From Neorickettsia sennetsu str. Miyayama (GTDB taxonomy: Bacteria; Pseudomonadota; Alphaproteobacteria; Rickettsiales; Anaplasmataceae), in the NCBI RefSeq assembly GCF_000013165.1, contig NC_007798.1, positions 372,001 to 436,000 of the forward strand: a stretch of 64,000 nucleotides of DNA, in the 5' to 3' direction. The notes beneath the pieces were generated by a model. That model saw nothing but the letters and a program-made list of their open reading frames with translations, searched no databases and was not told the DNA's origin. This document shows positions 26,722 through 34,531 of this stretch, piece by piece; position 1 is the first letter of the stretch; the number at the start of each line of letters is the position of its first letter. Made by a program: the position numbers and the translations under genes.

Positions 26722-27735
26722 ATGAGTTTGTCTCTGAAGGACGTTTCGCACTGTTATGAGCATTTTTCTATAGAGAAGGCTTGTTTTGAGTGTTCTAGAG
26801 GGGAAATTGTTTGCTTAGTCGGTGAGTCAGGAAGTGGGAAGTCAACGCTTTTACGATTAATAGCTGGTCTGGAAAATCCTTTTTTCGGTACCATAAAGAT
26901 TTTAGATAGAAAAGTTTTTGATCATGTAGAGAAAATTTCTGTCCCGACTGAGAACAGAAATATTGCGATGATTTTTCAGCACTCTTCACTTTTTCCGAAT
27001 AAAACTGTGCTTGAAAATGTCCGTTTTGCTTTGAAAAAGACGGGAAGGGGTAGGATTGCCGAAGAAATGATTGAGTTAGTTGGGATGACAAAGTACAGCG
27101 CTGCTTTGCCTTTTCAAATCTCCGGGGGACAGCAGCAGCTTGTCACATTGGCTAGAGCTTTTGCTCAGTTTCCTGACATCCTCTTGTTGGACGAACCATT
27201 TTCGAATTTGGACACCAGCTTACGGACGAAAATAAGGGAGGATATGATTTCTCTTATCAGTAGCAAGAATCTCACTACCGTTATCGTAACGCACGATCCC
27301 TATGAGGCACTAGAAATTTCCGATACCATAGTTGTTATAGATGAGGGAAGAGTTGTTATGCAGGGTGTTGCAGAAGAAGTGTACTATAATCCTCCGGATA
27401 AAAAGACGGCTGAACTCTTTGGTATCATCAATGTGATAGAGGGACAAATTATTAACAATAAGTTTTGTTGCGATTTTGGAAGTCACCAGTTAGAAGGTGA
27501 ATTCCCTGACATTGAAAGAAAAAATGCTTATGTAAGACCGTGTGGCATAAGAGTATGTTTCTCAGGAGAAGGGCGTGAGGCAACAGTCTGTAAAGTGAGA
27601 AGTTTTTCTAAAATGTTTAATGTTGAGTTATCTGGAAAAAGCTACTGGGTACAGGGCTCCGTAGATATTTTGCCAAAAAAGTATGATAAAATCTCCCTTC
27701 GATTAGATCACAAAGATCTAATTTTTTTTGATTGA
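26722..27735 (+). CDS. ABC transporter ATPase, iron(III)/FbpC-like
   Basis: A 337-residue ATPase. Walker A GESGSGKST, Q-loop MIFQHSSLFP, signature ISGGQQQLVTLARA, Walker B ILLLDEPFSNLD and the switch His in VTHDP are all intact. After about residue 235 comes a regulatory TOBE-like beta domain. This arrangement matches FbpC (ferric iron) and PotA/UgpC-type importers. The signature lacks the R of SGGQQQR, a small variation. The partner permease and binding protein are not in the window. It is placed between pstA (6 bp) and tatA (12 bp), so these three form a likely transcription unit. Confidence 0.85.
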   Translation: MSLSLKDVSHCYEHFSIEKACFECSRGEIVCLVGESGSGKSTLLRLIAGLENPFFGTIKILDRKVFDHVEKISVPTENRNIAMIFQHSSLFPNKTVLENVRFALKKTGRGRIAEEMIELVGMTKYSAALPFQISGGQQQLVTLARAFAQFPDILLLDEPFSNLDTSLRTKIREDMISLISSKNLTTVIVTHDPYEALEISDTIVVIDEGRVVMQGVAEEVYYNPPDKKTAELFGIINVIEGQIINNKFCCDFGSHQLEGEFPDIERKNAYVRPCGIRVCFSGEGREATVCKVRSFSKMFNVELSGKSYWVQGSVDILPKKYDKISLRLDHKDLIFFD

Positions 27736-27747
27736 TAAGGAGGTTGT

Positions 27748-27903
27748 ATGTCATTAGGACCCTGGCAGATATTGCTTGTTTTTCTTATAATTCTTGTTCT
27801 TTTTGGAGCTGGAAAGTTGCCTCAGGTCATCTCGGACATAGGTAGAGGACTTAGGACACTAAGAGAAGAGCTTAAAGATTCTGAGAAAAAAGCAGAGCGT
27901 TAG
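27748..27903 (+). CDS. tatA: Sec-independent protein translocase subunit TatA
   Basis: A 51-residue TatA/E. It has the short N-terminal membrane helix (PWQILLVFLIILVLFGAGKLP), the hinge with conserved Phe-Gly, and an amphipathic helix (VISDIGRGLRTLREELKD) followed by a charged tail. TatA forms the pore that moves folded proteins across the inner membrane. A near-perfect ribosome site AAGGAGG lies 5 bases before the start. The protein is shorter than most TatA (about 70-90) but complete in the functional parts. A TatB-like gene is far away at 62.9-63.2 kb. Confidence 0.92.
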   Translation: MSLGPWQILLVFLIILVLFGAGKLPQVISDIGRGLRTLREELKDSEKKAER

Positions 27904-27923
27904 CGTCTCTCATTTTTATTCTG

Positions 27924-27950
27924 GTGGCAAAGCAGCTTTTGCTTTGCCAC
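27924..27950. terminator. Hairpin after tatA
   Basis: GTGGCAAAGCA (27924-27934) pairs perfectly with TGCTTTGCCAC (27940-27950) around a 5-base loop, 20 bp past the tatA stop. No T run follows, so termination may be inefficient or factor-aided. No clear gene lies in 27951-28179. Confidence 0.6.
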
Positions 27951-28179
27951 TCCGAAGTGAATTAGACTGTTTTAGCGGTGCTTTTGACTGCTTGTAGTTG
28001 CTTCTTCTCTCTAGCTTGTTTGCTGCTGGGATGCCTGTTGTTGGGCCGTCCATTTTTTGTTTGGGGTGAGACTAGTTGGTCCTCTGTCTTCTAGGTAGTA
28101 GGGTTTTGAAAAGCTTGTCTTGGATCCTGTTTGGCTGGTAATCTTTTTAAGTCGCTAATGATTTGAAATCCTGTTATTT

Positions 28180-28950
28180 ATGCTCGATCATTTAGAAATC
28201 GCGGGAAGAAATTTCTCCTCTCGTTTGATTGTTGGTACTGGTAAATACAAGAATTTCGATGAGACTGTTAAAGCCATAGAAGCCTCCGGTGCTGAGGTGG
28301 TCACAGTTGCTCTAAAAAGGGTGAACATTACCGATAATAAACGTGAAAGTTTGCAGGATTATCTCGATCCTAAGAAATATACTTACCTTCCTAATACTGC
28401 GTTCTGTTTTACTGCGGGAGAAGCAGTTCGACATCTAGCTCTAGCAAGAGAAATAGGCGGCTGGAACCTTGTTAAAGTAGAGGTTTTTTCAGAGAAGGAG
28501 TTTCTTTACCCAGACATGCGGGAAACGTTAAAAGCAGTCAAAATTTTGGCTGGAGAAGGATTTCACGTTATGCCGTACTGCAATGATGATCCCATAATGT
28601 GTAAAAGGCTAGAAGAGAGCGGTGCGGTTGCGATTATGCCACTTGCAGCGCCGATAGGTTCAGGTTTGGGTATACAGAATCTTTTTAATTTGAAAGTTAT
28701 TGTGAAGCAATCTAGTGTTCCGGTAATAGTGGATGCTGGAGTTGGTACGCCGTCGGACGCTGTAATAGCGATGGAAGCCGGTTGCGATGGGGTGCTTATA
28801 AATACTTCAATAGCAAAAGCGCGTTTCCCTGTTCAAATGGCAAAGGCGATGAAACATGCTGTTCGTGCTGGTAGATTAGGCTACTTAGCTGGCAGGATGC
28901 TACCTCAACAGTTTGCTTCTCCTTCCTCAAATAGTTCCGGTATTGTTTGA
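28180..28950 (+). CDS. thiG: Thiazole synthase ThiG
   Basis: A TIM-barrel enzyme of 256 residues that builds the thiazole ring of thiamine from deoxyxylulose phosphate, glycine imine and ThiS thiocarboxylate. Landmarks: SRLIVGTGKYKNF at the start, LVKVEVF with the Schiff-base lysine near residue 97, MPLAAPIGSGLGI and the phosphate-binding VIVDAGVGTPSDA and GVLINTSIAKA. Length is normal. ThiS and other thi genes are not adjacent, which fits the dispersed biosynthesis genes of this group. Confidence 0.95.
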   Translation: MLDHLEIAGRNFSSRLIVGTGKYKNFDETVKAIEASGAEVVTVALKRVNITDNKRESLQDYLDPKKYTYLPNTAFCFTAGEAVRHLALAREIGGWNLVKVEVFSEKEFLYPDMRETLKAVKILAGEGFHVMPYCNDDPIMCKRLEESGAVAIMPLAAPIGSGLGIQNLFNLKVIVKQSSVPVIVDAGVGTPSDAVIAMEAGCDGVLINTSIAKARFPVQMAKAMKHAVRAGRLGYLAGRMLPQQFASPSSNSSGIV

Positions 28951-29016
28951 ATTTATCGTTAGATATCTTCTTTATCTGGAAAAGAATTTTAGGCCCTTTA
29001 GTTTTCCGCTGATCCT

Positions 29017-29188
29017 CTAGTATGTGTATACGTTACCGTAGGCATCTTCTAGGAATGGATCGTTAGGGTATAATGAATCTTCAATCTGGGGTTTTGCCGC
29101 TTTTAAATTTCCAGGGTGGTACTCTATCTGTTTTGTATTTTACTCTGATATTTTTTGCTAAAATGACAGCTTTCCCATACCAAGACAT
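29017..29188 (-). pseudogene. Possible small gene with a frameshift
   Basis: An ATG at 29188 opens a frame (MSWYGKAVILAKN...) that stops after 35 codons at a TGA. A second minus-strand frame, shifted by one, reads on to a TAG at 29017-29019 with a protein-like composition (LYPNDPFLEDAYGNVYTY). The two frames overlap in an A-rich stretch around 29120-29145, as expected if one base was lost or gained. Combined length would be about 57 residues. No family is recognised, and chance is possible. It lies just downstream of folP. Confidence 0.3.
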
Positions 29189-29237
29189 TTTTTTCTTTGG
29201 AATAAGTCCTCCCAGACGAAGAATTCAATGCAATGGT

Positions 29238-30023
29238 TTAAAAGAAATTTGAACGTAATACATGATGTTCCTTTACTGAGTGCACCCTTACATACTCAAC
29301 TTTTTTTGTAAATAAAATAGCGGATATGGGAAGGGTGAAATTTACTCCAGGACACTGGTCATTTAAGTGTTTAACAAGCCTCTTGTTTGAGTGACCAGCA
29401 AAAATCGGCAAGGAGAAACATCTTAGACTCTCTATATTCTTTATGATGGTATAGCACTGCTGATTCGTTTTTCCAAAACCTAGACCAGGGTCAATTAAGA
29501 TATTTTTTCTTGGTATACCTATTGATTCGAGAACTGCTAATTTTTCTTCAAACCATGTTTTTAAGGTTTCAATGACATCTATATTATCCGGAAGGTTGAG
29601 ATCTCCCTTTACTGGTATGGTTAATGCATGAGGCAAGAGCAGTGGAAAATCTACCTTGCCTTTTCTAACAAGGAGTTTTGCTACTTCCTCTACATTTTTT
29701 TGACTGTTAACAAATGTAACACCGTTTTCTAGAGCAAATTCGACCGTTTCTGGATTGTAACTGTCGATCGCTGCAACGGTACCATGCTTCTTACATAGCT
29801 CAACTATCTCCTGGAGGATTCCATCCAGGCGGTTTATTTCTTCCCTCTGTGAAATTGGATCTCCATCTGGTCTTGTTGACTCCGCACCCATTTCTATTAT
29901 ATCAGCACCATTTTGTATCATGTGCAGTGCGTGTCTTACAGCATCATCTCTCTTAAAAAATTTTCCTCCATCAAAGAATGAATCCGGGGTAATATTTAAA
30001 ACCCCAACGATTTTTGAAATCAT
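29238..30023 (-). CDS. folP: Dihydropteroate synthase
   Basis: Joins p-aminobenzoate to the pterin pyrophosphate, the target of sulfonamides. The TIM barrel shows the family loops: VGVLNITPDSFFDGG (loop 1), ADIIEMGAESTRPDG (loop 2, pterin site), AAIDSYNPE and LIDPGLGFGKT. The late segment FAGHSNKRLV takes the place of the usual sulfonamide-loop GxSRK. I chose ATG 30023 (MISKIVGVLNI) because the family starts there; 13 further upstream residues are in frame. Length 261 is normal. folK lies upstream on the same strand, 246 bp away. Confidence 0.9.
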   Translation of the reverse strand: MISKIVGVLNITPDSFFDGGKFFKRDDAVRHALHMIQNGADIIEMGAESTRPDGDPISQREEINRLDGILQEIVELCKKHGTVAAIDSYNPETVEFALENGVTFVNSQKNVEEVAKLLVRKGKVDFPLLLPHALTIPVKGDLNLPDNIDVIETLKTWFEEKLAVLESIGIPRKNILIDPGLGFGKTNQQCYTIIKNIESLRCFSLPIFAGHSNKRLVKHLNDQCPGVNFTLPISAILFTKKVEYVRVHSVKEHHVLRSNFF

Positions 30024-30269
30024 TATCTTACGTTTTATATAAAAATAGAGTAGGATACACAACTTATATACACTTCAGCGTAAGGGAGACAACAGTATAC
30101 CCACTCAGTTCAAGAGCTACAGATTCAGATCAGTTATAACTGTATTCATACTTATAACATATTCTACTGAGATGAGATTTGTGGATAAGTGGAATCAATT
30201 GGCAAGGTAATAGTAAAACCAGAGACCTTATAGATATGGTAATGGTATATATACCTATATATACTGGAG

Positions 30270-30827
30270 CTAATATTCTTTTAGTTGATACAAAGGCTTT
30301 GCGTATTTACTTTGTGGACTAACGTGATTCTCAGAGGTAAAACTTCTTCTAGTGTTTCTATTGTGGTTAAGTAAAGCCTGCCTCATGTTTATTTTACAGA
30401 TTGGATGATGCAGAAGTGGAACTATTTCTACTGCTGGTTTGAGCGTAAAGTAGCGGTTCAGAACTTCTTTGTGCGGGATCCTGAGTTGTTTTTCAAATAG
30501 GATAGCCTTCCCCCAAAATAAGATGTCGATATCTATAGTTCTTGGAGAATACTTACCTAATTTGATCTTTTTCATCTGCTTTTCTATCTTTTTGAGGCGG
30601 TTCAGTGTCTCGAATGGCTCGAAGAGTGCTCTTCCGATAACAACAGCATTATGATAATCCATATTCCACTCTTCAGGAGCATTCTTTGTTAGAAGCGCTT
30701 TCGTTTTAATGATTGGGGAAAGTATTTTTCTTGTCACAGGTAACTTTCTTACTGCAGCTAAAATGTTTTTTTTCGTATCACCTACGTTTGAACCCAGGCC
30801 AAGTACTACTAAATTCCCCTGACGCAT
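30270..30827 (-). CDS. folK: 6-hydroxymethyl-dihydropterin pyrophosphokinase
   Basis: Transfers pyrophosphate from ATP to hydroxymethyl-dihydropterin, preparing the FolP substrate. Recognised by LGLGSNVGDTKKN at the start, ALLTKNAP, YHNAVVIG, LKKIEKQM, and the Mg-binding SPRTIDIDILFWG followed by LRIPHKEVLNRYFTLKP. The C-terminal ~30 residues are basic and extra to the family. I chose ATG 30827 (MRQGNLVVLGLGS), the standard start; a GTG at 30854 is also possible. The 207-bp gap to folP is AT-rich and contains no gene that I can see. Confidence 0.9.
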   Translation of the reverse strand: MRQGNLVVLGLGSNVGDTKKNILAAVRKLPVTRKILSPIIKTKALLTKNAPEEWNMDYHNAVVIGRALFEPFETLNRLKKIEKQMKKIKLGKYSPRTIDIDILFWGKAILFEKQLRIPHKEVLNRYFTLKPAVEIVPLLHHPICKINMRQALLNHNRNTRRSFTSENHVSPQSKYAKPLYQLKEY

Positions 30828-30907
30828 CACCAGAGGATCATGATGGAAAAGCACAGGGCGGTATTGTATAATGCCTCCCTGAAATATAAAAGATTTTCCT
30901 ATATTTT

Positions 30908-32056
30908 ATGCATTTTGGGTTCAGGTATTTTAGCAGTGAAGCGGTTTTACCTGGTCATCCTGATAAGATAGCTGATCAGATCTCAGATTTGGTTTTGGAC
31001 ACTTATCTTCAAAAAGATCCTTCATCCAGAGTAGCAGCTGAGACAATGGTGACTCCCGATAGGGTTATTGTAGCTGGTGAGATCTATGGTCCAGAGGTTA
31101 CCAATGCGGAACTGGAAGAAAAAATCCGCTTGTTTTTAAAAGGTATAGGATATGAAAAACACTTATTAGACTGGGAATCTTTGGAGATAGTTAATCTTTT
31201 ACATGAACAGTCCCCTGAAATTTCTGCGGGTCTCCGGCGTTCAGCTAGTCTAGGCGCCGGTGATCAAGGCGTCATGTTTGGATATGCGACTGATGAAACA
31301 CCTGTTGGTATGCCAGCCCCGATGTATTATGCAAGGGAAATTATTCGTGTCGTGAGAGAAAGTCCTCTCTTTGGACCAGATGGGAAAAGTCAAATTACAA
31401 TTGAATACGATTTTTCTGGGAGACCAGTTGGAGTTACTAATGTGGTTGCGTCAGTTCAGCATCCCGCAGGGATGTCTACGCGGGATGTCAGAAATACGTT
31501 GTTGGAAAAGATAGTTTCTGTTTTGCCTAAGGATTGGTCATTTTCAGCGGATAGTATTATCATTAATCCAGCTGGTGCGTTTACAATAGGCGGTCCTAAA
31601 GGGGACTGTGGTCTGACTGGAAGAAAGATAGTTGCAGATACTTATGGAGGTGTAATTCCAAACGGTGGTGGTGCATTTTCCGGCAAAGACGCAACTAAAG
31701 TTGATCGTTCTGCGGCTTATCTTGCGCGGTATATTGCAAAAAATATAGTTTTTTCAGGTGCGGCAAGCAAATGTGTTGTACAGTTATGTTACGCAATTGG
31801 GATGGATGCCCCACTAAATGTGCAAATCTCTCTACCCGGAATCACCGCCTGTGATGAGGAGCAGATTTTTTCTTTAATTGTAGATAAAATTGATTTTTCT
31901 CCTTTAGGTATATCCACGCTTCTTCATCTGGATAGGCCGATATATCTAAAGACATCGACAATAGGTCACTTTGGCCATTCATATAATCCTACGGATATGT
32001 CTTTCAAGTGGGAAGATCTAGACTTAGTTCCTGCAATACAAGAGAGAGTAGGTTGA
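30908..32056 (+). CDS. metK: S-adenosylmethionine synthetase
   Basis: Makes SAM from methionine and ATP; 382 residues. Conserved parts: FSSEAVLPGHPDKIADQISD (ATP site), GAGDQGVMFGYATDETP (the methionine/tripolyphosphate loop), PAGAFTIGGPKGDCGLTGRKI and GGGAFSGKDATKVDRSAAY. Valine-leucine replacement in the usual SEAVxEGHPDK (here LPGHPDK) is a small variation. The gene ends 2 bp from the convergent InsA-like gene. Many Rickettsia import SAM and have broken metK; this copy is intact. Confidence 0.94.
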   Translation: MHFGFRYFSSEAVLPGHPDKIADQISDLVLDTYLQKDPSSRVAAETMVTPDRVIVAGEIYGPEVTNAELEEKIRLFLKGIGYEKHLLDWESLEIVNLLHEQSPEISAGLRRSASLGAGDQGVMFGYATDETPVGMPAPMYYAREIIRVVRESPLFGPDGKSQITIEYDFSGRPVGVTNVVASVQHPAGMSTRDVRNTLLEKIVSVLPKDWSFSADSIIINPAGAFTIGGPKGDCGLTGRKIVADTYGGVIPNGGGAFSGKDATKVDRSAAYLARYIAKNIVFSGAASKCVVQLCYAIGMDAPLNVQISLPGITACDEEQIFSLIVDKIDFSPLGISTLLHLDRPIYLKTSTIGHFGHSYNPTDMSFKWEDLDLVPAIQERVG

Positions 32057-32058
32057 TC

Positions 32059-32463
32059 TCACTTTTCGCTGGCTGGCTTGCGTATAGTGACACAAATTAG
32101 TTCCTCCGTAATGTGTGAGAGTATGACCTCCGTCTCACTACCTAAGTCAGCACATACTATTTCTAGGTTACTCCTTTCTGAGATGCTTGAGGTCTTCTTG
32201 GGAAAATCCTCCCCAAATGAATCACTAAACTGATTAACCCATCGCATTACCGTTGGTGGCGACACTGAAAATATCTTTGCAATGGAGTTCATCGAAATCC
32301 CAGAGAGAAAAAGCTGCACTGCATGCATTTTTAAACGAAGTGGCGCCCCGTGCTTTTCGTTCCTGCTGAACTGACACCCACAATTCAAGCACTTGTACCG
32401 CTGCTTTTCTTTTGCCTTGCCGCTCTTGATAAACCTCACACTGTTGCACTTTGGGCAATGCAC
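32059..32463 (-). CDS. Orphan IS1 InsA-like zinc-ribbon/HTH protein
   Basis: A 134-residue protein. Residues 1-35 form a zinc ribbon (CPKC and CLNC pairs) followed by an HTH (about 48-80, LFLSGISMNSIAKIFSVSPPTVMRWV), the layout of IS1 InsA. The catalytic DDE part (InsB) is missing: the last ~45 residues contain no transposase motif, and convergent metK begins its 3' end 2 bp away. No terminal inverted repeats were found. It may be a remnant or a domesticated DNA-binding protein. Start is GTG 32463, 18 bp after the ybaB stop. Confidence 0.6.
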   Translation of the reverse strand: MHCPKCNSVRFIKSGKAKEKQRYKCLNCGCQFSRNEKHGAPLRLKMHAVQLFLSGISMNSIAKIFSVSPPTVMRWVNQFSDSFGEDFPKKTSSISERSNLEIVCADLGSETEVILSHITEELICVTIRKPASEK

Positions 32464-32481
32464 TGTAGAAATTTTTGAAAC

Positions 32482-32790
32482 TCAGAAAGGTGGCTTTTTT
32501 ATGTCAAAAGGTATTGGAAAATCTTTTAACAAGTTCCCTTCCAGGGATTCTTCGTCCTTGGCAGCAAGATCTTTCGCATGATTGTATGCAGCAATTATGA
32601 GATCTGAGATGACGCACATATCTTCTTCCAGTTTCTCATCTATTGTTATCTCCTTAAGGTCAAAGTTTCCATCGATTATGACCTTAACCATTCCACCAGC
32701 AGCTTCACCTGTATAACGAGCATTATCTTTCTTTTGTTTGATATCACTCATTTTTTTCTGCATCCCTTTGAGCATTCCCTGAATGTCCAC
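32482..32790 (-). CDS. YbaB/EbfC nucleoid-associated protein
   Basis: A 102-residue member of the YbaB/EbfC family, a small dimeric DNA-binding protein usually encoded between dnaX and recR. MLKGMQKKMSDIKQ is the N-terminal helix, EAAGGMVKVIIDGNFDLKEITID is the beta core and the C-terminal helix follows. I chose GTG 32790 because GAGGTG lies 6 bases before it and the length then fits; an upstream ATG at 32898 would add 36 residues unlike the family. dnaX lies upstream as usual, with two small open frames between. Confidence 0.85.
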   Translation of the reverse strand: MDIQGMLKGMQKKMSDIKQKKDNARYTGEAAGGMVKVIIDGNFDLKEITIDEKLEEDMCVISDLIIAAYNHAKDLAAKDEESLEGNLLKDFPIPFDIKKPPF

Positions 32791-32842
32791 GCGAATCACC
32801 TCACAATAGTCACTTATTCTCCCCTTGGGGCAAGAGTAGCAT

Positions 32843-32962
32843 TCATTTCTTAGTTTTGCTACCTTTGCCTTCATTGAAGAATAATAGATTTGAATCATTA
32901 ACAGGGCTGCTTAGCAATAGTAGAGCTGTGAGAAAGTACCATAACTTTATTACACCGGCCAT
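32843..32962 (-). CDS. Possible very small secreted protein
   Basis: A 39-codon frame that begins with a basic residue and a hydrophobic core (YFLTALLLLSS), like a signal peptide, followed by a short charged tail. There is no ribosome site in front of the ATG and no known relative. It lies in the gap between dnaX and ybaB. Weak support. Confidence 0.2.
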   Translation of the reverse strand: MAGVIKLWYFLTALLLLSSPVNDSNLLFFNEGKGSKTKK

Positions 32963-33026
32963 GCGAAAAGTCTTGAAATAATCTCTGTCTTAATCACGCC
33001 ATGTTATGGTCGAAAGATACACGCCC

Positions 33027-33158
33027 TTATCCGTTGGCTATGGAAGATCGTCCAGCTAATTTTTTATACTCGAAAAATATAGCCACCAACTCACCGACTA
33101 CATGTTTGAGGCTTGCAGTTTCTATAGCTACGTTATTAGTCTGATAATTCTGAACCAT
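33027..33158 (-). CDS. Small protein overlapping the end of dnaX
   Basis: A 43-residue frame starting at ATG 33158 inside the last codons of dnaX in another frame (overlap 33136-33158). A strong AAGGAG lies 4 bases before the ATG, within dnaX. The product has an amphipathic helical middle (SLKHVVGELVAIFFEYKKLAG). No family is recognised. The ribosome site and the stop-start overlap support translation coupled to dnaX, but the frame is short and chance cannot be excluded. Confidence 0.45.
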   Translation of the reverse strand: MVQNYQTNNVAIETASLKHVVGELVAIFFEYKKLAGRSSIANG

Positions 33159-34326
33159 CAAACTCCTTAAGTATATAACTGGTCAACTCAGCAGAACTCA
33201 TACTGCTGTTCTTAGATATTTCAGAATTTCTAGGAAGTATTGTACGCATTTCATTTGAAAAAATCTTTATAATTTCTCCTGGAGAAGGTAAGTTGGCTAT
33301 GTATGACATTCTGATTATAGCGAGCTCAGCAACACTGTGATCACAGTTAAAAGATTTAATTTCCTCAATACTGGAAAGCATGCATTGTGCAAGTCTACAA
33401 AAAAATCCGGACTTGCTGCTATCTTCAGCGGTGAGTTTATCCTGGATCTTTTCATTTATTAGTGCTACAAGCTCCATAAAAATTGTAAGCATCTCGTAGC
33501 CTTTGGAGTATAAATCGTTTAATTTACCAAGCGAGGTTTTGCAATCACCCGCAATGATGGAGTCCAATAGCATGTATACTTCAGATAGGTCCACGAGACC
33601 CATTTTGTTTCTCAAGACATGTACTGTAATTTTTCCTTCGGAAGGATGAAGAGTAACTTGTTCCAGAAGAGATAAAGCATCTCTAAGCGAGCCATCCGCT
33701 TTTTCTGCAATGAATTTTATAGCATCTTGAGTGATTTCAATTTGTTCTTTCTCAGCAACTTGGGTGAGTCTTTCCGCGATTACGACCCTACTTAACCTCG
33801 AAAGTCGATAATGTTGGCATCTCGAGATTATAGTCGCAGGAATCTTTTGCAGTTCCGTGGTTGCAAGGAAAAACTTTACATGTTGCGGTGGTTCTTCAAG
33901 TAGCTTCAACAGTGCGCTAAAGGCACTTTGAGAAAGCATATGAACTTCATCAACTATATAACTCTTGTATTTCGAGAGGAGTGGCTTGTAAAGCGCACCC
34001 TCTATTAACATTCGAACATCTTCAACCCCTGTATTGCTTGCTGCATCAATTTCTAGAATGTCTGGATGGGATCCACTCAGTATTGAGATGCAAGAATCAC
34101 ATTTTAAACAAGGCAAAGCGCTCGTCCGGTTTAAGCACAGCAGAGAAAGAGTTACTGCTCTTGCTGTTGTTGTCTTGCCTGTTCCATATGGACCTGATAG
34201 CAAGATAGCACCAGCAACCTCATCCCTTGCTATTGATGCGGAAAGGCACTTGACCAGAAAATCCTGCCCAACAATTTCATCGAGTAGGCGTGGCCTATAT
34301 TTGTTTGCAAGCCCTATATAACTCAT
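33136..34326 (-). CDS. dnaX: DNA polymerase III gamma/tau subunit, short form
   Basis: Clamp-loader ATPase, 396 residues. Walker A is GPYGTGKTT, the zinc module is CLNRTSALPCLKCDSC, Walker B gives YIVDEVHMLS, the sensor 1 is FFLATTELQKIP with TIISRCQHYRL, and sensor 2 lies in GSLRDALSLLEQ. The long C-terminal tau region that binds the polymerase and helicase is missing, so only a gamma-like product is made, as in other reduced genomes. I chose ATG 34326 (MSYIGLANKYRP); 28 upstream in-frame residues are unlike the family. Confidence 0.92.
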   Translation of the reverse strand: MSYIGLANKYRPRLLDEIVGQDFLVKCLSASIARDEVAGAILLSGPYGTGKTTTARAVTLSLLCLNRTSALPCLKCDSCISILSGSHPDILEIDAASNTGVEDVRMLIEGALYKPLLSKYKSYIVDEVHMLSQSAFSALLKLLEEPPQHVKFFLATTELQKIPATIISRCQHYRLSRLSRVVIAERLTQVAEKEQIEITQDAIKFIAEKADGSLRDALSLLEQVTLHPSEGKITVHVLRNKMGLVDLSEVYMLLDSIIAGDCKTSLGKLNDLYSKGYEMLTIFMELVALINEKIQDKLTAEDSSKSGFFCRLAQCMLSSIEEIKSFNCDHSVAELAIIRMSYIANLPSPGEIIKIFSNEMRTILPRNSEISKNSSMSSAELTSYILKEFDGSELSD

Positions 34327-34531
34327 GCTAATGCGAGATAGACTCAGTACAAACCATACACGGAAAAACGATGTCCACGCAACAGCTGCAGACTTTCCAC
34401 CTAAGTCCACAAAATTGGGCTCAGCCTAACTATAGCAAGAACAGACAGCCACTCACCTCGGGAAAAGCGAAGAGCACTCTGGCAAATTCAAACATAACAG
34501 GACGCCTTTCCAGACGAACGGGACTAAAAAG

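Noticed and set aside
27951-28170. Minus-strand open stretches rich in Gln and Ser before thiG
   Set aside because: Three frames are each broken within about 45 codons and none has a start codon; composition is explained by the G/T-rich plus strand.
32791-32898. N-terminal extension of the YbaB protein
   Set aside because: GTG 32790 has a GAGGTG ribosome site and gives the usual length; the extra 36 residues are unlike the family.
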